Positions 13,023 through 26,927 of a DNA stretch of 64,000 nt are shown piece by piece (positions within the stretch are counted from its first letter, which is position 1; every line of letters begins with the position of its first letter). The DNA comes from Otis tarda (taxonomy: Eukaryota; Chordata; Aves; Otidiformes; Otididae): contig CM048572.1 in assembly GCA_026413225.1 (NCBI GenBank), positions 1,860,001 through 1,924,000 on the forward strand, read 5' to 3'. The notes below the pieces were generated by a model, which worked only from the letters and a program-made list of their open reading frames with translations, ran no database searches and was not told where the DNA came from. The translations under genes and the position numbers were made by a program.

Positions 13023-16000
13023 CAACTTACCATAGTAGTTAGATACAAAATTGCTGTGTGGGGTTTTTGTACATATTTGTTTAATAGGATACCAGGCATT
13101 GTATATGTTTTAACTGGACTCCTGTTTTAAGAACATCACAAAAGAAAAAGTTCATCCACCCTTAACCCTTTCTCAAAGAGCTCGAAAGTTCACAGCAAGT
13201 TTCCGGTATGGTGTCATTTTGTAAATGAATAAGTGTCAGGAACTGTTTCAGAGTAAATTCTGTAAATTTGATTCTGGAAATCTTAATAACTGAAACGTGC
13301 AGGAAAATGCATCTCCGTGGAATGTGACCTTGAAAATATCTCAGCCATGATGAGGTCTGGACCAAACAGTATGCATGGTGATGCAAATTCAGCTTTACCA
13401 GGTCAGGAAGGTTTAAAATAGAGGCGTCTCTCTCGTGCTGTTTTTAACGTAGTTGTTCCAGAACCAGTGCCCATGGAAGTAACACACTTGGCTGTCTGAA
13501 ATACAGGCATGCTTGGGGCATGCCAAGGATACCTGGTGTTGAAATTAAGGTATAATATATGCTTGGGTTCTGTTCAGCTGGCCTGCCCCAGTTTTCTGTA
13601 GAGTCTGGCATAAAAAAAAAATCAATTTAAATTTCCCAGATGTGTTGGATGCTGTTTCTGTGAGGTGGTATCCTTGGTCTGCTTTGTGCCTCCCTCTGGT
13701 GCCTGCAGGAAGCACACTGGGAGCTGCCTTGTAGCACCGTTTCTAGAAATTCCTGTCTCGTTACTCCTCACATTCCGCACCAGTGGGACTCGCATGCCAA
13801 AATGGATTTTACCATGCAGTGCTTGGAGGTGTTAAGTGCTGCCCCGTATTCCTCAGGCTCTCCAGAACATAGTGTAGTTGCCAAAATTCAAACATTGAGC
13901 AGTGAACTCACCGCTCACCACAACTGCACGATTTTTATTTTGACAGTGTAGAGATGATGGTGGAAACAGGAAAGTGATCCTTGCGGAACCGGACGCGGTC
14001 TCCAGGCTCAGCAGAACGGGTGGCAGCTTTGCTGCCGCTGTTGCCTGGTCCCTGCCAGCGCTTTGTGTATCACTTGCGGTCCAGTTTGGGACTTGCCTGC
14101 GGTCGGTGCAGGATTAAGTACCATGTTGTTATGCTGCGTATTTTGGACGTTTACATTATCAGCTTCCTGTGCTTGTGGAGTTTGCCCCAGAATTCTTCAG
14201 CTGCGATCAGCTGGTTGCTTGGCTGAGCCTTTGAGACTGTTGGGAGCGAGGTATCTCGTGTTGTGGTTGTAATTCTTTTTTAACAACTCGAAGCTGCTGC
14301 AGTGAAAACACAAATGCACTTTTCATCTTCTTTGTAAATACAGAAGACTACCAAGACCGATGTCTCTGCTCAGTCAGAGTAATCAAACAAACCATTGAGA
14401 GGTTCTGTGTTGTTCCCAATAAGTTTTAATGATATTGTTGCTTGTGCTTTTCGCTGCTTGTAGAATGTTGCTAATATCTTCTGCTTCCTCTTCAGGAATG
14501 AATAACTTAACTTTTCCTTATGTTATTGGTGCCTGCCTGCCTTGAAAGACAATAACATGAGCATCAGTTAAGGTTCTGATACGGCGCAGGGATGCTGCAG
14601 GGATCTGAGAAGCTGCTCGTTCCCTTCCCCCCGCACAGCTTCTCTCCGTGTCTCTCAGCAGTACCCGTGTGCGGCAGCTTGGGTTACAGCGGTGTGGAGC
14701 TGCTGTTGGCTCTCCAGCTCACCAGTTGCCGCTGCTGCCTTCTGTGTGACCTCTGGCCGTTCCCTTCCTCCTCCATCAGGAGGCTCCAGTCCCAGGTACC
14801 AGCTGGTGTGGGGTAGCTGCTGCCCACGAGGAGAGGTTGCTTGGTTTTCTGTGCACATCCAGCTTCTGCTGAATGCTTCTGTGTGCTGGTTCTGGGTAAA
14901 CTGAGGAGTGGTTGCAGTGCTGTATTTTGCACGTATTCTGGACTTGTCTTCCCAGGGCACAGACGGCACAAGTGAGGTCTGTTTGGTACTTGGGGTCTCT
15001 TCTCTAACCTTTATTTTGGGGAAGGATTAGTAACTTTGTTTTATTGCTTTGTTTCCAAGAGGAAAACATGAGTGCAGCTTTAAAGATTACAGTGATTGTT
15101 TCCAGGAGAGAAAGAGGCACAGCGTGCAAGAGAAATTCTTTTCTCTGTTTCCTCTGTGACAGTCAATTCATTCAGGCTAACGGGATCTTCGTTAAGCTTA
15201 TATCTGTACAACTGTGGTAATCAGTCATGTTTTCTCTCAGTCCTGCTATCCTGTTAGAAGAGCATGGTCCTGTTCTCTGGGTTGCCTTCCTTGCTTGACA
15301 CTTTTGTTTTGTCAGGTGCAGTGAAAGTTTGCCTCCCATGGGTTGCTTTGCTCTGTGGTACACTGACTGCGTTACGGTTTTCAGGTATGCCTGATTTTGG
15401 CATTTACTTGCAGTGCATAAGCAATTACTGAAGGTCTTAATTCATTGCACCCATTCTGAATGGTTTTTTCCCCCTCCTTGTCCTTGGTCATTTCTGTTAC
15501 CCTAATGCCTGAATTCACTGGAGTACCTGATGCCCTGATCAGGGTGTGGACTTGGTTTCCCATTTCCCATCTGTCAGTATGCCACATACTTCTCCCTTCC
15601 TACTTCTTATCTTGTAGAGACACTAACTTGTCTCTCTAGCTTTTCTTCTCTCTCCTGTAAATTCTCTTTGTTTCCTTGCAGAACCCCTTTCCCTTCCCCT
15701 GTTCCTTAATGTTCAGCTAATCCTTTCACAACCGCTGGTGCCAGTTGTGCCTGCTCTCCATCCCTGGCAGGTCACTTCACTGATTCCATGGTCACGTGCT
15801 GCCTTTATTCACATCCATCATCCAGCAACCTCCTGGTGCAAGGGTCCTCAGTGAAAGCTCAGGATCTGTCCTCTTGTCTGCTTGCTTCAAACCCACCCTT
15901 GCATGTTGAAGCATCTTCTTGACTTTGTTTCTTTCAGCTCCAGATCTTTTCTTCTTCAGTTCCTTTATTTCTTTATCTGAACACTTGCTTTCCCATCCTA

Positions 16001-19000
16001 AATCCTAATTGCGTATTTGCTGTCATCAGCGCTTCCTCCACTGGTATCCTTGTGCCTCATCTTTTTCTCTCTCTGACTTAACTCGTGTGTCTTCAGAAAA
16101 CCGCTGCAGGGATCACCACTCTGGCTTGTTGCTCACTGTGGCATTACGTCTCCTGACTATATCCAGTAGTGGTTTGTTTTGGTTTTTTTTTTTGCTGCAA
16201 TGCAAAAGGTTAAAAGCTTTGACCGAAATACCAGCGTATCTGATCTTGGAGATCTCTCTTTGCTGCTAGCAGAGCATACATCGTGGCCACAAGAATGACC
16301 GCACGTAAAAAGGAGATGCAGCTGGTGGTACGGCTGTTACGGGTGGACGATGGGGTCGATACAGTCCTGGCATGTGTGAAATGAGCAACACTGATCTGAA
16401 CTCGTTTTCAGGTGGCGTGGCCGTGGATTCCATAACTCCAGCTGAGTTTGGTAGGGAACAGAAGGTTGGCAGGCTGCGAATGACCAGTGGTTTTACGGGG
16501 TGTCACCTGAGCTGTACAGTCATTTGTCTCGTTTGTGCTAGAAGTGCTAGCCATTCCTTCTGTTTGTAGATGCTGTTTGGAGACTTCATTTATTAAAAGT
16601 GAGGAAATGGCAGCGACCCTGTCTCAGTGGAAGTCCACAGCTGAAGTCCATGAGTTCGTGACTACCAGAGGACAGAGCTATGTACTGAGGTGCTTGCAAA
16701 GAACGTGTCTCATTGTGGCATCCCGATTTTGCCCTATTGTATTTCCCAGTTCACGTCCTTGCAAGAGGGAAGATGGCCTGTATGTAGATTTAATCTGTGT
16801 TAGTCAGGAAACTGTGTAAGGAAATTTTTCACTTCTTAAAATCCTTGCCCATGCTTTTAGGATCTTCTGGAAGTTTATTTCTTCGCAGCAGCATCAAGTC
16901 TGAAAGAAATACAGAAGTAAGATGGAAAACGCACGGTATCTTACCATGCAGCTTTTTCAGGGTTCGCTTTCCTCCTTTGCCTTTTACTTGAGGGCAGAAC
17001 TAGGGTAGAGAAATAATTTCTGTTCGCTTCTGAAAGGTTACAGTAATAAAGAAACTCTTGTTAACATCAGAGTATATGGCAGGCAGGAGTTTTCACAGTC
17101 TGGCATTGTTTATTTTACCAGCAATTTGGAACCTTCTGCACTCTTAAAATATTGGCAAGAAAATATTGAACTGTTAACTGTTCTGTGGCATGCGTGTGTT
17201 TGAAGCCCTGGGGAGGACGAGTGCTTGGGGAAATCGGGTTTTTCTCAGCTTATGATTGAAACCAGAAGGTGCAGAATATTGGTAGAAGGTGAAGGCAATG
17301 TGACTTCAAATTAGGATTTTACCCGAATGGGGAACTGATGGGAGAATGTCAGGCAGGTCATGGGTGAGCAGGGCTGTGCTGGGAAATAGTGGGAAGTCTG
17401 GTGGAGCAAACACAACCAGGGCAGTCTGCTAGGCATGACAAAAATGGGTTTGAGAGAGAGATAGGAAGTGAGAGTGTTTGCACTTGTCCTGGCCTCGGTC
17501 ACTGGATAAAGGCAGCAGCAGTACTAGGTGTTAGCATCAAGGATTAGCTTGTTAATTGTTTACTGATTGTATGGACTCTAGCAATTGTCACTCCATTTTG
17601 AAACGAAATAAACTTTTTTTTTTTTGTGGAGAGTTTTTTAGGAGAGGAGATGTGGCTTGCTTTTTTGGAGAGGAGATGGGTGCCTTGCTGTTCCTATCCA
17701 AAAGAAACTTGTTCTGGTCCCAAATTCGTGGAGAAAGAAGTGGTTTTTTATTATTTTTTCCCTTAGGGGAGGATAATTGTTTGGTATGAGCAGGATCATT
17801 CTTGTTCTTATTTCTACCTAAAACACAGTCTTTTCTCTTGAGGTTACTCAAAGCTATGGTAAAGGTAGACCCTTTTTTTTTTTTTTTTAAATTGCGTTAG
17901 GATATTTCGGGTGAAATTCCTATCAAGTCAGCAAAATGACCTGATGTTTGGAATCCAGGGTCATCTACTGAGCTGTGGCTGTCTTCTGGCAAGTGAGGGC
18001 AGGAGACGCCAGTCAGTATCTGCAAAGGTCGGCAAAAACCGGTCAAAACTGAAGCTGTTCTTCTAGTGTCAGATGAAGATCCAGTGTACTGTTTCTAGCC
18101 ATAACCAGAGATATTTGGGAAAAAGTTTAAGAAAGAAAACTGTGTATAAGTATTTCTTCTGGTATATTCTCTCAGCGTTCACTAAAGAGTAATGGGACAT
18201 CATCTTTAATATCTGCCAACAGAAATCCTCTGTGAATGTACAGTCCCTTTTTTACCCTCTGCATAGTTCTTGCTCTTTAATGTCCTGTGACAACGACTTC
18301 TGCCACTTAATTGTGTTGCATGAGAAAGTACTTTTATTTTTAAGGTATTATTTGGTCATTTCATCAGCTTCTTTTCTACATGGTTTTTTTTTTTTTTTGA
18401 GAAACAGTGAACAGTAATTCCTTGTTTACCTGCTTGATACCACTCATGATTTTACCTCTCCGTCACCTTCTTTCTCATTTCTTTCTGAGTATAACTAGAG
18501 TTTCCTCAAATGTCTAATCACCTTGGTCTTTTCTGTGTGTTTTCTATTTCTTTTAGATCTGAGATGAAAAGGTAATAAACGTGTGCAGCACACTATGGGT
18601 TTAGGGCAGAATAGAGTTCCTCTTTTGTTCTATATTCCTTTCATAATAATTCCGGAAAGTTATTTGTGTGTCTTCACTATTGAATTGTTGAGATGAAATG
18701 TTTTGGAGGTTTCTTTACAGAATCTCTTTAAGATCCATTTCTGGAACTGTAGCTGCTAAACATGTGCACATTGTTATATAAATTTTTATGATTGGGGTTT
18801 TTTAACACCTACTACTATTACCTTTAGCAGCAGTGAATATTACTCATAATTATCTGTGATTGTTATTTTCGTTTATTATTTTGTTTTCTATTAATTTGTA
18901 CTTACCTGGTTCTGCTGAAATACTTTTCAAAACGCATGCACCTTGCACGGCTCTACAGCCCTGTTAAATGTTATCTAATACATTTCATTTGGTCCAGTGC

Positions 19001-20901
19001 TTCATGATCCCAGGGATTTTGCTGCTCTTGACTTTTAGTAAGTTATCTTAAGTCTTTTTCTATGGGCAGATCATATAACATGGAATATGATGGACTCTCG
19101 GAATCCTGAGTGCTGTGAGAAGGTAATGGAGCCGTGTGTGGTCACTGTCTCATCCAGTGAAACCAGCAAGAGGCGGTTTCAGAAGAAACAAAGAGGAAGC
19201 GATGGTTCTCAGCATGGGTAGTAAGCCAGGGAACTTGTTCCTGAGGCAGGTTGCGGATGCAGAAAGTTTACTGAACAAGTTGTTTGATGTATAACCTTTT
19301 GAAGGTTACTATATAAACAGTTCTCAAGGGTTGAGAATTGTCCTGAACTGAAATTGATTAGGAGAATACTTGGAGGAAGCATGTAGCAGCTTGTAGTCTG
19401 ACTTTTCTCAGCGTATCTGGCAGTGGAAGGCAAGACACCATGTTAGGTGGGCCCCTGGCCTGACCCAGTGCAGCGTTTATGTGTGTGGCTCTGACGGTTG
19501 CTGAGGTTTGTCTCTGAAGAGATCGGGTTTTACAGGATCTCTGTAAATGCTCATGGTGAATATCTGCTTTAGTTTATTTACCTTTGCTACTGTCTTCTCC
19601 AAATGCCACTCTCAGCCTTGGTTATGTAACTTCCTTTCAGTTTGTCAGACTGAATTCTTGATTCTGGTGTGCTCAGAAACGTGTTCGTGATCAGTTTTAG
19701 GCTTCTAGCAAGTCATTTTTTTTTTTTAAGTGACATTACAGAAAAAACCCTCACAACTGCTCGCCTGCACAGGGAATCAGCACAACTGGACAGAGGGCAC
19801 AGCAATTTCACCTCTTTTCCCTCATCTTTCTCTTGAGAGGTTGTCAGTGAGCTCTGCCAGCCGGTACCGCAGAGAACAAGGAGTTCGGGATAAGCCCCTG
19901 CGTATTTCATACAGCTAGGGTCGCACTGTGGCCTGCTCTGCATCTTTAACCCTTACCGTGGCAGTTTCCAAATTAATAGACTGCAAGTCAGAAACATTCC
20001 TCGTTTTCTTGATGCTAGGCAGCTAGGAGTCACCAGCTGCTTTTGCTAAAATATGTAGCTAATGTTGTATAACTTGCTTTTCTATGTCGACTTGAAATAA
20101 ACACGCTCCGAGGAGTCTTATCGATGGTTATGCAACTGCTACGAAGGTAGCAGGGCGCGCAGAAGTCTGTTTCCATCACCGTTTTTGTGGGTTGAGGATT
20201 TCGGCAGGAACTGGTTCTGATACAGTCTGACATTTAGCTTTTTGTCTGGGTTAGTACGGTATGGAAGTACGTTGTCGGTGTACGTTGAAGAAGGCTTCAA
20301 AGACTGTTCTCTGAAGTTAATTGTCTACTGAGATGCATTACAAAATTATTTCATTTTAATTAGAAAATAGAGAGTTTATCAGAAAAGTTAACAGTTTAAA
20401 GTATATGGGGACTCACAGCTGTAGCTAATTACAAGCCTGTAAGCATGGTTGCAGACAAAATAACAGAGTGGTTAATAAAAGACCCAAAAATGAATATTGG
20501 AAAAATAATTTCTTCAATATCTTTGTCATTTCACAACTATGTGAGATTGCCTGAAGGAACTGGCCTTTTTGGCCCCTTGCTATAGAGAGATTTTAGATCT
20601 GTTTCATTAATTTAATCTTTTTGATCCTAGCTGCAGTCTCAGTCATTTTCAGAATTACTGTCCTACAAGTAAAAGTTATGTTATTGGTGGAAATGGAAGG
20701 CTTGTGTGCAGGTTTTCCCGTTTAATATCATGTGTGTTTGTTAAAAGAGCAGCAAACACTTACAAAGCCCATCTATACCTGTATGCGGTTATATAGTATT
20801 TATAACTAATGTAAGCTGTGTATTATAAGTAGCTCTTTCCAAATGAACTTGAGAGAAGGTGCATAAAAAAGCCTAAATGTTTAAGAAGTGACATTTTTTT
20901 A

Positions 20902-21302
20902 TCATAGAATCATAGAACGGTTAGGGTTGGAAGGGACCTTCAAAGCCCACCCAGCCCAACCCCCCTGGCAGGAGCAGGGACATCTCCAACCAGATCAGGT
21001 TGCTCAGAGCCCCGGCCAACCTGGCCTGGAATGTTTCCAGGGATGGGGCATCCACCGCCTCTCTGGGTGACCTGGGCCAGTGCTCCACTGCCCTCAGCAT
21101 AAAAAATTTCTCCCTTTGGTCCGGTCTGAATCTGCCTCCCTCTATTTTAAACCCATCACCCCTCATCCTGTCACACCAGGCCCTGCTGAAGAGTCTCTCC
21201 CCACCTTCCCTGCAGCCCCCTTTAGGCACTGGGAGCCGCTCTCAGGTCTCCCCGGAGCCTCCTCTTCTCCAGGCTGAACAGCCCCAGCTCTTTCAGCGTG
21301 TC
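20902..21302 (-). repeat. CR1 LINE 3' end, antisense, about 400 bp
   Basis: Begins with ATCATAGAATCATAGAACGG, the reverse complement of the CR1 3' terminal repeats, followed by GGTTGGAAGGGACCTTCAAA. It extends further into the element than the copy at 8.9 kb, reaching the segment that reads CTGAACAGCCCCAGCTCTTTC near 21275-21297 before similarity stops. It has the same orientation as the 8.9 kb copy. It is a truncated, inactive retrotransposon. Confidence 0.93.
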
Positions 21303-21959
21303 ATGAAAGGTTTGTCCTGTATCTCCTTCAGGAACTTCTGCTGATATTGAATGTTCCAGTGGTGAGAAGCATCAGGAGGAGTCAGTGGATGTTCATGGCA
21401 GCGTGGCTAGCAGAAGCCCCCAGAGCAGACTCACTCAGAACAGAAGTGTACTCACACCTGGGTAACTTGCTTTGCACAAAAGATGGATTAATTTTTACTG
21501 TATCTGCATCAAACACTACTTTGCTGTTACAACTCTGACCACTCCAGGAGTCGGCTGAGGATGTAGTGCATCAGTGCACCTAGGGTAAAATGGCCTCAGA
21601 GAGTCTGATTTTAGTTTGACAAGATGACTGTGCTGACACATCTGCGGTGTACAGGTACAGGAGCAAATAGATTGTACAGACGAGGCTTTTTAGTCTAGCG
21701 GGAATGGTATAATGAGAACGAGGGGGTGGAAACTTAAGCCAGAAAATCCAAATATGAAATGAGATACACATGTTCAGCAGTGAGGGTGATATGCTTTAGC
21801 CAAACACAACTTCGTGAGCTTAGTACAGAGGGAACTCAGTGAAATGTAATGGTCTGTGATATGCAGAGGGTCAGGTTCTATGATCTAATCATTTCTTCTG
21901 GCTGAAATCTCTCCATAAAAAAAACTAGTTCAACCGTAACTTATGACCTAAAGAGAGGA

Positions 21960-22320
21960 ACCGCTGCGTGAAACTCAACGACCAGCGCGTGTACGAGGTG
22001 CAGTTAGAAGTGTCCCTTCTGACTTTATAGCCTATGCTTGGATTCATGTGTTAAAGTAGATTAAGGGTGCAACGCATGCTGGCAAAAGCCGTAACAGAAA
22101 GAAGCTCCTGGTAAAGGGCTTTCCAGTAGTGTAGCCTTGGACATCACGGCCGTGGCTACGCGAGCGTTTCGTGTGGCCTGACAGGAACGCGTTTGCTGAG
22201 TGAAGCAGCCGGTGACCCAAGGTCCCTGCTCCGCAGAGATGGTCTTTGCGTCGCGCTGGTTCTGGGCTGATCCCGTGGGCTGAGTGCCACGCTCGAGCAC
22301 CGTTTCCCGTTTGCGTACGC
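21960..22320. other. CpG-rich patch inside UQCC1 intron
   Basis: By hand count there are 20 CpG dinucleotides between 22141 and 22320 and about six more at 21960-22010. The surrounding intron is AT-rich with few CpGs. In 180 bp this is close to or above random expectation for its GC content, which is unusual for methylated vertebrate intron sequence. It could be a small CpG island, an enhancer, an alternative promoter, or a GC-rich insertion not yet decayed. No CR1 or gene match was seen. Confidence 0.5.
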
Positions 22321-25300
22321 TGAGGCTTCTCTGCAGAGCAAACCAAAGCATGGTAAGCAGGAGTTGGGGGGAGGTTCATTACGCAAGAATGCTCTCGATC
22401 CAACAAAAGACATTCAGAGGGACTAATCCTAGAGCAGCTTTCACTTCAAAACCTGTGCCCGTACATAAGCTATTTTGGTACCTGTCCGGCATATCGTAAA
22501 GCACTGCGCTCTTCCTTCCCTAGAAATGTTGTTAGAATGCAAAACCTTAACTGAGACTTGATATTACAAATGGTCTGATGCAGCAGCAAGCCTCACCAGC
22601 TGGCTGTTGGATGGTGCCTGGTGAACTCCCGAGGCTGAGGATGAGGTTTCTTGCTGCACTATAGTAATGAAGATGCAGTTCTTGTGTGCTGCAGCCATCT
22701 TGCAGGCAGGATGGGGGATCTTGGAGTCTTTCAGTGAGAAGTTGTGACGTAGTAGGAAGCTACGTTAGCTGCTCATTGTGTTTTTTTTAAAGGTCTTGTA
22801 AACATGAGAGATGTACCACAAATGTAGTCCTTGTTTTGAACTAAGGTAGCTCTGTCTGTCAAGTCAGGCAAAGGTTTATAAGTTTATTCCGGTGACAGCT
22901 CTGCAATGGGTTGTTCTGAAGATGACAAAGAGGCTAAGTCCCTAGAAGAGCTCCAGATGTTACTGATTTTTTTTTTCTTGTTATTAGCAATTGCTCATTT
23001 GGAATTATCTAGCAGGTTTTCTTCTTAATAGCAAACCGTGGAAGAGTCAGCAGAATCATGACCAACTAGATCACGAAACTTGCCAGTGGTAGGAACATGT
23101 ACAAGCTTAAGAAGAGGAAGCATTTCCAACAAATGCCCATTTGGATTTACTAATTTCTCTTGTATTATAAAGGAGGATTTTTTTTCCTACAATGCGTGTA
23201 CTTAACCAATGCCAGTTGCATTCTTTGGAAACGCAATATTCCTTTAAATGGCATTTTATTGCCTAAGATACTGCTCCGTCCTCAACGTCCTGTTTTATAT
23301 TTTAAACTTTTTGTCTTTTAAGATATATTTATTGCCATGTTTTTTAAACTTGGTTATCTCCTTCATCAGTCTATTTCTTGCTAAGTTAAAGCTGCTGCTC
23401 TTTGTTTTTAGTGTAGAAAGCTGCTTCCCTAGGGATGTGTAGTCCAGGACTTGTCTCTGTAATGGGACTATTTGTTTTCTTTGCCCCTTACAGTTGCCTG
23501 CTGTAACATTTGTAGTATGTGTTAAGTAATCCTTGAGGTAACATTTTTATTATGTCATAAAAAGTGCGTGGCAAATATATAATAACTCATGGAATTTGTT
23601 TGTTTAAAATGGAAGGATAATTTATTGAGTGTGTTACATGAGACCTGCTCCCCCTTATTAGAGCTGTAGAAGTGCAGCTTATTTAGAAGTACGTTCTATT
23701 GAGAAAAACCACGATCTCTGACATGCACAGAAAGCCTGAGCATGGTTGGGTAGAAATGACATCATAGTTTATGTACTCAATAAAAATTTAATTAAGTCAT
23801 TACAGAAGTTGCAGTCATCTTTTAACCCTCTGATTTCTTGTGTTTAGTTCTTTTTTTAAACATTCAGTAATAACCAGTCTCCAAATCTTGATAGCCTATA
23901 AAATATCTCCATGAATTTTAATAGTTTATATTAATGGAAAAATATTAGTAACTGACATAAAAGGAATTTTCCTTGTGTTTGCACTATACACATTTCTATA
24001 AAAATCAGCAGATGAAAAAAGACAGTGGTTTAGTGGAAGAATATTTGAACTGGAAATTTGCTAGCGTGGCAAAAACTAATTCATATTTCGATAGAAAAGC
24101 TGTTGCATAGTTACCACGGTGAGCGCTCTTCAGGATAGTAAGAGAGGATTTAGGACTTGTGGTTCGCACTCTCGTAAGTATTAATATTTTAGATATGTGA
24201 GTTTTCACAGCTTTTCTGTAGCCTTGTGATCAGCTGCACATCAAAGATAGCAGTGCTTATTCCACAGCAGATCTGATGGCTTACCCTCCATTCCTGTTGG
24301 CAGTTTCTGTTCTGTAAAACCTGTCTCCAGGATGCAGCCTGACGCAGAAGCGTTCTGCTAGGATGCAGGTATAAAGATAATTATCCGTGTCGTTTGTATG
24401 GACCTTGTGTGCGAGATCTGTAGGAAAGAAAGGCTGAGTGTCTCTCAGATCTCTCCTGAGAGTCAACGCAAAGAAGCAACTTTACCAATTGAAGTGTACT
24501 TAACCCTCCAAAGAGGAATTTATTAAATAATTTTGTGATAGAAGTGAAAGGTACAGGCGAAAGGAGTAGACAGCTTGTGTGAGGGCGAGGCCTGCGAGGT
24601 GTTTCAGCCGTCGCGCTGGGCCTAGCAGTTGATCTCTGTTGGTTCTCTGAGGAGTCAGTTCTGCAAGCCAGTGGTGGCTCGGGCCAAACCAGCCACCGTT
24701 TGAGGAACTGTTAAATGGGGTTAAACGTCAGTGCGGGACCTGGACTGGGCACACAGCGTGGGGGGAAGCGGCTGGGTGATCACAAGCTCTGAAAGAAATT
24801 TGGTCCTAGTCAAAAACTAGTGAGTCTGAGCTTCTAGAGAGGTGCTCTAGAAACAGAATTCGTGTGACTCCTGAATGAGAAGTCAGTATAGCCAGGTAAG
24901 GAGGGGGCGGTGGTGGGGATGGTGCCTCTATCGCTAGCATTGCAGTGCTTCTGCTGTAACAGCACGTCCAGCTCTGCAGCCCGTGCTTTAGAGAAGAAGG
25001 TGAAAAACCTCAGAGTTTCTGAAAGACGTGGGTGAATGAATCAAGGTCTGGAAAACTGGCTGAATAGTTAAAATACAGCGGAGGCTTCGTTATCTTGGCC
25101 TGTGCTGCCACTGAAAGGACAGCCTCGCCCTCACTCTTTCCCCCGCTGCGGTTTTTTCTCCGCTCGTGTAGCTGTGTGTCAGCGCTGCTGGCTGAGGATT
25201 TTTCTGCCATTCATCTCTTCTGAGGAATACGAACTTTCCTTTGTGTACAGAATGAATGGCGCTGTGTTGCATGTTGTTCCAAAATGTTTGCTGCTCTGAC

Positions 25301-25424
25301 GTCGTTCCAGCCAAAGCCTGGCCAGTGTGGGAGAAGGCACTGCTGCTGCTTTGCCCGCTCAGGGCAAAACTGGTATTTTCTCATAGCTCCACCTGTACAG
25401 ATGGTTTTCTGGTTTGTTTTTCAG

Positions 25425-25502
25425 ATTAATTCTGTTGTTCTAAAAGAAGATTTGAAAACTATGGTGGAAAATTTCTACGCAGCTCTCTTTGGATATGACG
25501 AG
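25425..25502 (+). CDS. UQCC1: UQCC1 coding exon (78 nt)
   Basis: Twenty-six codons in phase 0 at both ends, beginning INSVVLKEDLKTM and ending FYAALFGYDE. The end matches the human FYAAILGYDE; the first half is clearly more diverged from the human segment (VNPYILKK and onward). It is framed by a T-rich acceptor with AG at 25423-25424 and a GTAAGA donor at 25503. It continues the Cbp3-type chaperone domain. The short length and intact phases with both neighbours support it as a constitutive exon. Confidence 0.94.
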
Positions 25503-26927
25503 GTAAGAAGGATGTTTTCACAGAACGTACAAATAGGCTGGCTGCTTCCTGAACACAGAACACTGCAGATGGTAAAACATTTGCTGTACGTGTCTTTGGA
25601 GGAACGTTACATTATGAAAGCAGATTTCTTAGTTACTGTGATCATCTTGTGCCCTGGTGTAAAGTGCTTTCAAGGAAGAAGAAAGCACACAGCACATTGA
25701 TTTGAACCATGGGACATGGAAGGAGGGATGTACAGAAGGAGGGATGTTCTTTGCTCTGCTTCACTGTCACTGCTTGACCATCAATAAATCATTTCCTCCC
25801 TCTGCATCCCATTGTACCCAGTAAACTTTGAAAGCAAAGGGAGTATTTATAAGGACTCTGTATGAGAGCATATTTATAGTAAATATCTAATAATATGGGA
25901 AGGCAGAAGCACCACTGTGCACAAGGGTCTGCAGGACTGTCAAGAAGAAAATACAATTACATCATCTCTTTGAGTAATTTTTTTTGCTCTAGTGGATGTT
26001 GCTCTTCAGATGCTGCTCTTATTCACATGGTGGTACTGGTTTTGGCACAGTGATTTGCATTATTAAGATCCTGTAAATGGAAACTTATTAGAGTTATGGA
26101 CAGTGTTCTGCGTGTAGGTCTTGAATCTAGTTTTAAGTATAGCCAGGATGTGTCTGCCTGTATTTTTTTTTCTCTTTTTATTGACGGACTTTTTGGAAAC
26201 AAAATGTCTAGTTACATTAAAGGCAAATTTTGACCTTTTTATTTTAACTGAATATTTGCCTTTGGCAAATGTGTCAGCAGAAGACATGAGTTATGAGACT
26301 GGTGATAACTCCAGAATCTGAAAAGACAATAAAAATGAGAGGGAATTCAGACAAAAAGCCCTCATGAATGTGATTTTGTATAAGCCAAATTTAATATTAG
26401 ATTTAACTGGAAAAATCTAGATAGTTCTTGATGGTGAGGAGTTCCTCTCATTTAGAATGAGAAATAGAAAAGCAAAGCAAAATAGCGATCTCCTGGCTAT
26501 GTTTCTGCAACTTTGTGTTACATATCCTTTAATTTTTCTTTTCCAAGTGTCATGGGCTTCACACAGTTCTGTGGGACTTGTGAGGTGGTGCTGCCTTCTC
26601 TGTAAGGCCAACATTTTTATGGTGAAGTTTCAGAACATAGAAATGCAGTTATTGACTACTACATTAGGAGTACCCTGACCCAGTTTTTTGCCATATTAAC
26701 TTGCCAGAATATTGATTACGGGCTGCTGCATAAATTAATTTATGGCCAGGGTTGTGTTTCCATTCTGGGAAAGAGCGATGTTGATGCCGTTTCATACGTA
26801 GAGTCCATAGCAGGTGTGGACTTTGAGACAGCGAATATTGTCAGTTGCCAGGGAGAGTAAAGTGATTGTCCTGTGCTCAAACCCTCTTCACGTGCAGTTC
26901 TTAATCCCCCCTCTGTGCTTCCTTTAG
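25503..26927 (+). other. UQCC1: UQCC1 intron (1.4 kb)
   Basis: Donor GTAAGA at 25503, acceptor AG at 26926-26927 after CTGTGCTTCCTTT. The near-repeated phrase AAGGAGGGATGT occurs twice around 25720-25746. Otherwise the sequence is AT-rich with nothing recognised. Confidence 0.75.

Larger units (their letters stand above)
7622..25424 (+). other. UQCC1: UQCC1 intron (17.8 kb), the largest in the window
   Basis: Donor GTAAGT at 7622, acceptor AG at 25423-25424. In the human protein the neighbouring exons are contiguous, so no coding exon is expected here and I found none. It contains two antisense CR1 copies (8853-9120 and 20902-21302), an A/C-rich low-complexity tract (11614-11680), a T/A homopolymer junction (13003-13022), and a CpG-rich patch around 21960-22320. 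The rest is AT-rich with no recognised feature. The many open frames lack domains. Confidence 0.75.

Noticed and set aside
21959-22026. Coding-like phrase (KLNDQRVYEVQLEV) in the CpG-rich intronic patch
   Set aside because: Short, ends at a stop, lacks a credible acceptor, and I do not recognise it in any protein family. UQCC1 is already contiguous across this intron.
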